Source: Diphasiastrum complanatum
Lineage: Eukaryota; Streptophyta; Lycopodiopsida; Lycopodiales; Lycopodiaceae
DNA: 64,000 nt
NCBI GenBank assembly: GCA_029204225.1
Contig: CM055094.1
Span: forward strand, 9,343,234-9,407,233
Direction: 5' to 3'
Part shown: piece after piece, positions 56,898-64,000 of the stretch
Numbering within the stretch: position 1 is the stretch's first letter
Layout of the letters: each line of letters begins with the position of its first letter
Position numbers and translations under genes: made by a program
Notes under the pieces: model-generated
Database searches by the model: none
What the model saw: the letters and a program-made list of their open reading frames with translations, nothing else
Told to the model about the DNA's origin: nothing

Positions 56898-57360
56898 CAG
56901 ATCATGTTTGGTGGCAAAGAACTATTTTACAGATCGTTCATGCATTGGATCATCTTTAAGTCATGTTTTACCAAGAAAGTCAGCAAAGGAAATGATGAAA
57001 AATGTTCGGTTTGAAAAAATGAAAAATGAAATTGAAGACTGTTTTATTTAAGGTTCAATCATACTTCGATGCAAATGTGATTGTGGGTGCATGTGATGTT
57101 TTTGGAATTAGCAGAAATGCTTATTCTGTTTTTTCTAGAATAGTTAAAGAAGCCTTTTCTCAAGTGATGGTGAAGAAAACTTATCTTCCGCGTCCATATC
57201 GGGTAAGATTAGCAAGAAATTATTATAATGACGGAGTGTTCAAAGTAGTTGGCCAACCACTTCATATAACTGAATTATACAAATCAGAATATGGTGAGCT
57301 CAATATGGTGAGAATATGGTGAGCTCAATATGGTCAAAAGTTGGAACGAGTGAGTGCCAC
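56898..57360 (+). pseudogene. copy B transposase remnant
   Basis: SCLVAKNYFTDRSCIGSSLS through LPRPYRVRLARNYYNDGVFK matches the second exon of copy A. After YKSEYGELN, the words ATATGGTGAGCTCAATATGG are partly duplicated (57291-57333), then the reading jumps to GQKLERVSATLMNKI. From there it passes straight into the end of the minus-strand gene. The first D and everything beyond it are lost. Confidence 0.75.
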
Positions 57361-58173
57361 TTTGATGAACAAAATTCCAGATTTCCAATTGCCATCTTTA
57401 TTATAGTCTATCTCACTTTTAAGGTCATCATATATGTAATCAACAATGTCAGAAAATTCTGATAAATTTTGTGCAAAAATTGAGACGATTTCATCATCTT
57501 TCAAATTCAAAATAGCTTCTATATCATTAAATGAAATGTAACTCTCATTATTTATAAAGTATACAGGAATATCGAGTAGAGTTAATTGATTAACAAGAGA
57601 TGCAGATGGATGAGAATTAGAGAGAATTATAGAACAATGGAGAGTTTTCTGATAATTTGAAGCCATAGATGCTTCAGCTTCAATTCCTATATCAATATCT
57701 ACATCATCTACATCAACTGCAGCAGATGCAGATGCTTCAATCATTGGAACAGTAGAAGATTCAATATACTCATCATTTGCAATTTCAACAAATATGTAAA
57801 AGACAAAAGCCATTCATTTGATTAGAAGACGACATATTCTTTTCTAGATACCACAATATATATTTCTTTTGAAATGATCATGCAGGTTAGAGTACTTTCT
57901 GTTGTGTTTATGCTTAGAGGAGAGTTGGGAATGAACAAGGTCCTAAAAATGAACGAAATAAAAACTATCTATATCCTGAACAAGAGTACTAATAATCTAA
58001 GAAAAATTATCAAGAAGAGAAAGTAAATTATAACGATTCTCATAAACTAGCTTATCGATATCGAAGGGTGCAGAAAAAATACTAGAAAAATACTCTAATT
58101 TCTCAGATGGAATGTCACGGGCATTCAAAAAATTTACAAGTTTGTCATCTGAGGACATGGAGGAACTAGCCAT
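57334..58173 (-). CDS. small acidic gene with SAM-like start, copy B
   Basis: The first exon opens with ATG at 58173 and is intact for 58 codons: DDKLVNFLNARDIPSEKLEY, then FSSIFSAPFDIDKLVYENRY and LLSLLDNFS. The helix pattern (L-x-x-F-L, E-x-x-F, a short loop with I-D, L-L-x-L) looks like a SAM-type domain by eye. A stop at 57997 may lie past a donor. The second part (57813-57334) has MIEASASAAVDVDDVDIDIG, NYQKTLHCSIILSN, PVYFINNESYISFNDIEAIL and LKDDEIVSIFAQNLSEFSDI, better preserved than copy A up to NKDGNWKSG, where the deletion junction cuts off its C terminus. The exon join is not resolved. Confidence 0.45.
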
Positions 58174-58182
58174 ATTGAACCT

Positions 58183-58373
58183 AATATCGGTTCAACGTGA
58201 CTGAATGATTTCTGTCGAGGACTAAACAACAATGCACGCATTGATCCGATATCGTTTTGACAAGACGAAAATGTTGTGGATGAGCACACGTCAAAAGAGG
58301 CTGATATCGCTTCAGCGCGCCTGAATGAATCCGACCATGCATTGTAGGCGAAGGCCCGCATCGATTCGATATC
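58183..58373. repeat. GATATC-bounded repeat modules (copy B)
   Basis: AATATC at 58183 (one change), GATATC at 58248, 58303 and 58368: the same 65-bp module and 120-bp period as copy A. A further related module lies at 58865-58957. Confidence 0.8.
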
Positions 58374-59033
58374 GTGAGAGAGAAAGAAAACAAAAAGACG
58401 ATGTTCTAAATAAAAAATCACGAAATCAAAATATGGAGAGTGGTGCCCATATTTATATCCATTCCTGTTGATCACTGCCATACATTTGTCAGATAGTGAA
58501 TTGAGGACCGCGACCTGTATTTATCCACCAATCAGAGTGAGGCATAGTTGTACCTCCGTCGGAATACATTAAATAGTCTATCACTAGATTCTTCGAATCA
58601 TCACTAGCACTGATCCTAAAATTTGTACCTACGTCGAATACATTGAATAGTCTATCACTAGCCTTTCCAAATCATCATTAGTCTTGACCCTAAAATTCTC
58701 CGATATCATAAAACAAATATTAAATGGACATCATTGAAAAATGTGTAGGAGAAAAATTATTACAGACTCTTGTCCTATTTAAGCACGATAAAGACAAAAA
58801 ATTTTCTTTTGAGATAATTGTTCATGCAGAACATTTTCATAAGGTAGAGCATTTTGAAAGAGCCAATATCGATTCCACGCGAGAGGAGAAGTGCATAACT
58901 GGAACAGATCAAATAGACGCACGTTGATGTTTTTTTCGATATGACGAATCGGATATCGGATCAGTGCGCTCATCACAAAAAAAAAAATTCAACGATTTAC
59001 AATAAATTGTATTAAAATTCCATTGTTCATAAT

Positions 59034-60364
59034 CTAAGGATCTTCAATTTTGATGGATGTTCCAATGTTTTTGTATTCTATATGCTCTTTCTGCTTTACT
59101 CTCATCTGCACAAGAGAAATTGTTTTAATTAATATATTTTTTGAAACTGATGCACTTAGAATAAGAAAAAAAGGAATATTTTTCTATGACATAACGTACC
59201 TTTACACCATTCAATTGAAATTGATAGTACTGAAGTAGATCGAATTGCAAGATGTCTAGTTCTGATCGAATTTGATTGAGACACCAATCTTCCTCGACCT
59301 CAACCATTACAAGAATGTTGTCATTTCTTTTCACTGTTATTTGAAGTTGCTCTTGAGGGTTTATTCCAAAATCTTTATCAAGTGGCTTCCAAACATTTAT
59401 GTATTTAATCCATCTTCTATAAAACAGCAACAAAGTGAGCATTTGTTTCTCAATGTGATATCTAAATGTCATTGATGAGTAACATACTTTGCACTCAACT
59501 TGCTGATTTTCTTTCGTATCCCAACCAGCATCCAACAGCTCGACAATTATTTCAGCACTCAAGTCCTTACAAATAAACATTGTTTTCGTTCTCCGAACAT
59601 TGTATTTGGAAAAAAAAAATAGTAAAAAATAAATACCAACTTAATCTATTATTCTTTGATCCAGTGCTACATTTTAATATACTCGGAATATCAATATATA
59701 GTCTAGATTGAAAACTTTTCGAAATTGTTGCATAAGGAGAAATCCATTCGTCACTCAAAAAATTTGGTAGAGGGTATGGCTCTAATCTACCAACTAAACC
59801 ATTTTTATCAAGAAAAAAGGTGTGATCATAAAAGAAAACTCCTGACTCTGAAAGTGATTTTGGAGAACGACCTTTATATTGTAAAATACCAATATCCGAA
59901 TGTATGACATCGATTATTTTTGCAATCGATTGAATTGTTTGCCATTCAACGAAATTTGATGGATACAAATCTACAAAACCAACAAAAATATCACAAGAAA
60001 ATTTTACTTTAAAGAGAATTCTAACTCTAAAAAAATTAAATCTGGAAACTTACAATTGCATTTTTTTTTTCTATCATTTGGATTCAAATCATGAATGTTG
60101 AGCTCATTGTGAAGATAAACATGTTGAACTAAAACTTCCATGATAGGTGATACTTTGAAATCCATTATCCTGCCTTTCCAAGAGCTTCTATATATGTTAT
60201 CCGATTTTTTTTCTTTTCCGGAATGAACCCTTTGTAGAGGGATGCATCAAGATCCATTGATATTTTTGATATATTCTTAGTATCCATTGATCTTCTGCAT
60301 TTTTTTCATTGCAAATATTGATTGCATCAATGGTTTCTCTTGGTCTCCGATTATGTGTAGCCAT
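59034..60364 (-). CDS. multi-exon gene of unknown function
   Basis: The last intron is well supported: an exon ending QFQLNGVK at 59200, donor GTACGT, acceptor CTTGTGCAG, and a last exon 59105-59034 reading MRVKQKEHIEYKNIGTSIKI to a TAG, phase 0 on both sides. The exon before it starts at 59416 (WIKYINVWKPLDKDFGINPQ; WCLNQIRSELDILQFDLL). Further 5' parts are 59580-59490 (LSAEIIVELLDAGWDTKENQ) and 59968-59655 (SLSESGVFFYDHTFFLDKNG, FLSDEWISPYATISKSFQSR). A probable start ATG is at 60364 (MATHNRRPRETIDAINICNE). Not all joins fall in phase, so it may be damaged. The end of the protein looks like a compact beta-rich fold; I do not know the family. It lies upstream of the SAM-like gene on the same strand and could belong to the same transposon. 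Confidence 0.45.
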
Positions 60365-60892
60365 TAGTCCAAATACGTGTGCGCAAGCTGAGAATGGAGA
60401 GAATGAAGAGATTGAGAGGTAAACCTAAGAATGACAATCCAAAATAAGAGATAAAATGAAGTGAATGAGAGGTTTACCTATGAATGACAAGAAGTTCCTA
60501 AACTACAAGGATTAGCTAACTAGAGTTTACGACTATTGACGTCAAATCAACCTCGAGTGTACAAAGATGGGTAACATAAGAGTATTCGGGCAGTAACTGT
60601 GGTCCAATCACAATTGTTTGTTCTGCCTAGTGGGATATTTGACAATCACAAAAATTTGGCCAGAAAAAATAAATACAATTTTTGTCCGTCAACCACTGTT
60701 ATAGTTCGTCACAGATGGACACCATTTATTGGGACACATAAGCGTTGAAAGCGTGCGAAGTCAAAAACAACATTTTGACAAAAGGCCCATTCTAAATTCT
60801 AATGTCCCCTAATGCTTAGAATTCTCTGATATTTACAGTCGACAAAAAATTATTACTTATGTTGTGGTAGAAATGAAAATGATGATTCAAAT
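60365..60892. other. upstream region of the 59-60 kb gene
   Basis: Contains an imperfect 52-bp direct repeat (GAGAGGTAAACCTAAGAATGAC near 60414 and GAGAGGTTTACCTATGAATGAC near 60466). No gene is supported. Confidence 0.5.
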
Positions 60893-61320
60893 ACCCAGGT
60901 TAATCTTCTTCGAGATTTTATAGATGCGGATTGGACTTGAGATGTTGATAGGAGAAAGTCAACATTAAGTTATGTCTTTGTGTTTAGTAAGGGTCATGTC
61001 TTTTGGAATAGCAAGAAGCAGAATTAGATTGCATTATCTTTGACAAAGGCCGAATACATTGTTGTTGCACATGCTGCAAAGGAAGTTATTTGGTTAAGGT
61101 GTCTATTCTCTAACATTAATCTAGTAAGTTACAAGCTACTTCCACCTTTTGTGACAATCAGAGTACAATTGTTTTATGTATTGATCCTAGGTATCATTCC
61201 TGAAGCAAGCACATCAAAGTATCATTTTGTTAGAGAAAAAGTACTCGACACTGAGATCAGTTTAATCTTTTGCAAATCAGAGTTCATGGTAGCGGATAAG
61301 ATTACAAAGGCATAAGCATT
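60893..61320 (+). pseudogene. copia RNase H fragment
   Basis: FIDADWT then STLSYVFVFSKGHVFWNSKK, SLTKAEYIVVAHAAKEVIWL and, after a gap, STSKYHFVREKVLDTEISLI: the C-terminal RNase H of a copia pol, with stops. No polypurine tract or 3' LTR edge could be identified after it. Confidence 0.85.
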
Positions 61321-62984
61321 CGACAATCATTCTAAGTGGTAGGCCTTTTTGGCCATAACAATGGACATTGTAAATATGTGGTTGTTAGTGTAAGTGTAGG
61401 ATTGTTAATTATGTAATTGAGGTTTTATTTACATAAAGATGTAATTATGTTGTAAGCTCTTGATGTTAGGAGACGTCATGGTAGGACATTTATGAAGTTA
61501 AAGTTGATAGGTTAGTTAACGTTTAGTCGTATTCTGGAGGAAGTCTAACAACTCGTAAGCAACCGCAAGGTCATCAATTGCGGTTACCATGCGGCCTCTA
61601 TGCGAAGCTGAACCGACCATTGACAATTATCATGAAGGATTGTGATACTGAATTGCGGTATCCTCATAGTTCTATAAATGGGACACTTGGAGCCGAATTG
61701 GGGGCTTTTGGATTTTACACTATTTAGGCAGTAGTATGTTCAGAAGACTAAGGGTGAGAGCCGAGTGTTTTAAATGTTTAGTAATCCAGATTCTATATTG
61801 TACTGCAGACAACAAGAGGAATTTTCTTGCCGAAGACCTCTTAAGCAATGTTGACTCTCTTTGCTGTTCAGTCTGTAACTTTATGTGTTTGGTAATGTTG
61901 ACTCTGTTTATTGTTCAGTTTATAACTTTAGGTGTTTTTGCACTGGACTATGGAATGCAATTGAGCAGTGTTGTTTACTTGTATCTGCATATTGTTGTGA
62001 TGGTTAGTTCTGTTGGATTAGTCTCTTTCTTACTAATCGACTAATCGGTTTTAATTTTCATCCATTGTTTATCCAGTTTTGCGAATTTTTTCGTGTTTTT
62101 ATATAGCTTGCAGAATTACAAGTGTTTTTACACAGTCTGCAAAAATACATGGAGTTTGAAAATAGTGTCGCCTTTTCCGCTTGTCAGGAATCTCGTGGAA
62201 AAATACAGTGTCGCTTATTCGCATTTTTTGCCTGTTATGACTCTCGTGTAAAATCACAGTGTCGCATTTTTTGCTTTATCCAAAGAGCTTCAAATAATAA
62301 GAAAACGACTCTGGCAAAGTGTAGGGCAACCCTAAATGAGATTTTAAGGCATTGTCGGGTTTTTTGCAAAATCCCAACACTATTGTTTTTTGCGACATCG
62401 TCGCCTGTGCCTGTTTGAGTTCATTTATGCAGAGCTACAGTTTTGGTTCATTTATGAAGACAGACTGTTTACGGCCAATTTCCACCACTTATCAACAATC
62501 AATGACAAGGAACCAGATGGATGCCAGCGGATCACTAGCCAGTTGGCGATCGCAATTGACGACCTAATTTCTTAGTATAAATAGCTGTTCATATTCATAC
62601 AGTTTTATTATTAGAAAAAGCATTTTGAATAGTTAGCTCTCTCTCTCTCTCTCTCTCTCTCTAGCCTACGAGCTTGAACACTCTTGAACATTCTAGCTCA
62701 CTTCTTAGAGTTGTTTTAGATATTGCTATTGCTCTACTGCTTATTCGCATTGCACTTAATTCATACTTTCATTTTAGCTGCTCAGAGATAGCATAGAGTA
62801 CGCGACTTTGATCCGCAACTTATTGTACTCATTTACTTCTATTACGTTTTCATACTGAATCAATACTATCATTTATTGCATTCAGCTTCATCTCAGAATG
62901 TATGCATTTTTATATTTCTTTGCGACTAATTATTTGTCTGATAATTCAATGCTTTATTGTTTGACTACGTAATTTGTTTGAAAT
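61321..62984. other. probable LTR-derived and intergenic sequence
   Basis: No gene is supported. AGTGTCGC starts three degenerate units near 62164, 62208 and 62260 (each with CTCGTG.AAAAT.ACAGTGTCGC). A CT tract is at 62637-62662. Confidence 0.45.
62637..62662. repeat. (CT)n microsatellite
   Basis: 26 bp of pure CT. Confidence 0.95.
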
Positions 62985-63860
62985 TGTACAACGCAGATGG
63001 AAGCATCAACAAGAGAAAGACACGGCTTGTCACCAGAGGATTTTCTCAAGTATACAACATTGATTACACTGAGACCTTTAGTCTAGTAGACAACATATCT
63101 CAATGGAGTTATCGAAGAAGACATTTACATGGTGCAACCCGAAGGTTATATTATTGAGGGTAAATAGAATCATGTGTGTAAACTCCATAAGGCACTTTAT
63201 GGCTTGAGGCAATTTGCTCGAGCATGGTTTCAAAGGATCAATACTTTTCTTATTGATCACGGCTACACACCTAGATCTTCAGATTCAAACGTTTACTTCA
63301 AAGCAGTGCAATAGTCTTTTATCATTATTACTTTATACGTGGATGATACATTGCTTTTTCGCAACAATACCGATATGATAAAAGAGGGCAAGACATTGCT
63401 ATCTTCCGAATTCGACATGACCGATCTGGGCGAAGCTCGTTTATGCCTTAGTATACAAATTCACAGAGACATTACATGTCTACATTACACAACAGAGGTA
63501 CATCTACAACATGTTAGTCAGATATAATCTGATGAATTGCAAGTTAGCTAACCAGATTTCAAATTGTCAAAGAACCAGTGTCCCCAAATAATTCATGAGA
63601 AGCGCAGATGCGTGAGTATCTTTACCATTCTATTATAGGATCTCTTACGTATGCCATGATCTGTACCAGGCCAGACATAGCTTCTCTCAGTCAGTTTATG
63701 ACTAATCTTGGTATAACACATTGGAAAGCTCTTATCAGAGTCATGAGATATCTTTGAGCTACTATGGACTTTTGCATTTGTTATGGAGCAGTCGGCAATG
63801 ACAAACTCAATTTACTCAGTGGTTATACAGATGCAAGTTGGGCAGGAGATGTAGACATTA
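62985..63860 (+). pseudogene. copia reverse transcriptase / RNase H fragment
   Basis: LYNADGSINKRKTRLVTRGF, YNIDYTETFSLV and, after an internal loss, CKLHKALYGLRQFARAWFQR and the catalytic TLYVDDTLLF. Then FDMTDLGEARLCLSIQIHRD, a broken stretch, SLTYAMICTRPDIASLSQFM and GYTDASWAGDV (start of RNase H). At that point the sequence jumps back, because of the tandem duplication described next. Confidence 0.85.
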
Positions 63861-64000
63861 CATGTCTACATTACACAACAGAGGTACATCTACAACATGT
63901 TAGTCAGATATAATCTGATGAATTGCAAGTTAGCTAACCAGATTTCAAATTGTCAAAGGACCATTGTCCCCAAATAATTCATGAGAAGCGCAGATGCGTG
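63467..64000. repeat. 390-bp tandem duplication within copia pol
   Basis: GACATTACATGTCTACATTA at about 63470 recurs at about 63856, and everything to 63614 is repeated to the window end at 64000 with only a few changes (for example AAAGAACCAGTGTCC against AAAGGACCATTGTCC). The second unit is cut by the window edge. Confidence 0.9.

Larger units (their letters stand above)
52667..58960 (+). mobile_element. putative DNA transposon, copy B (deleted and interrupted)
   Basis: Repeats copy A from TAAGAATGCTTATT on. It lacks 48272-48770 (start of the transposase) and most of the catalytic part, and is split by the LTR element at 53271-56761. The right side extends beyond what copy A has: after GCATTTT (58856) it continues with a further GATATC-type module, so copy A is the shorter at that end. 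Confidence 0.65.

Noticed and set aside
61736-62044. Hydrophobic open frame of 102 codons (membrane-like end)
   Set aside because: T-rich sequence gives Phe/Leu/Val-rich translations by chance; it lies in probable LTR-derived DNA.
1-64000. CRISPR array, bacterial operons, plastid or mitochondrial insertion
   Set aside because: Nothing with regular short spacers, no ribosome binding sites or gene clusters of bacterial type, and no recognisable organelle genes. The content is plant nuclear.
1-64000. tRNA and rRNA genes
   Set aside because: Only tRNA-complementary primer sites were seen. No cloverleaf or rRNA segment was recognised, but this was by eye only.

Overview
The window reads as plant nuclear DNA from a species with a large, transposon-rich genome. 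The evidence is a plant A-type cytochrome P450, Ty1/copia and Ty3/gypsy elements primed by initiator-Met tRNA, hAT transposases, GT-AG introns of about 90-105 bp and GA/CT microsatellites. The lineage cannot be fixed from the sequence. A fern or other non-flowering vascular plant is my guess, because the P450 is not close to any angiosperm subfamily I recognise and one transposase resembles proteins I associate with cnidarians.

Layout. 1-3717: 5' part of a decayed minus-strand Ty3/gypsy element. 3718-4008 plus 10330-11194: C-terminal exons of a plus-strand hAT transposase gene, split by a complete 6.3 kb gypsy chromovirus (4009-10329) with a perfect 5-bp target duplication. 12121-13152: first two exons of a minus-strand gene, tentatively the mitochondrial ribosomal protein mS29/DAP3; any further exons would lie beyond the transposons. 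13-15.5 kb: minisatellites. 15516-18290: 5' half of a copia element. 20340-21562: second hAT pseudogene. 22594-23940: minus-strand copia 3' part. 24-29 kb: little recognisable. 29470-31164: the one clearly intact host gene, a two-exon CYP71-clan P450. 33.9-37.1 kb: copia and gypsy scraps. 37151-42028: nearly complete but deleted copia with long LTRs. 43-47.2 kb: copia gag, and the 3' end of an LTR element with a coiled-coil ORF next to its 3' LTR.

The most interesting part is 47.9-60.4 kb. A roughly 4.7 kb unit (47925-52666) carries a spliced plus-strand gene with a DDE-like transposase layout and, convergent to it, a minus-strand gene for a small acidic protein with a SAM-like N terminus. 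The unit is bounded by a perfect 28-bp inverted repeat and contains GATATC-bounded repeat modules. A second copy lies directly downstream (52667 to about 58960). It has lost the middle of the transposase and is itself split by a gag-only LTR element (53271-56761). A third minus-strand multi-exon gene (59034-60364) follows. I read this as a little-described two- or three-gene DNA transposon family; that is inference.

60.9-64 kb: copia RNase H and RT fragments, ending in a 390-bp tandem duplication that runs off the window. Apart from the P450, and possibly the mS29-like exons and the 59-60 kb gene, coding sequence in the window is transposon-derived and mostly broken.
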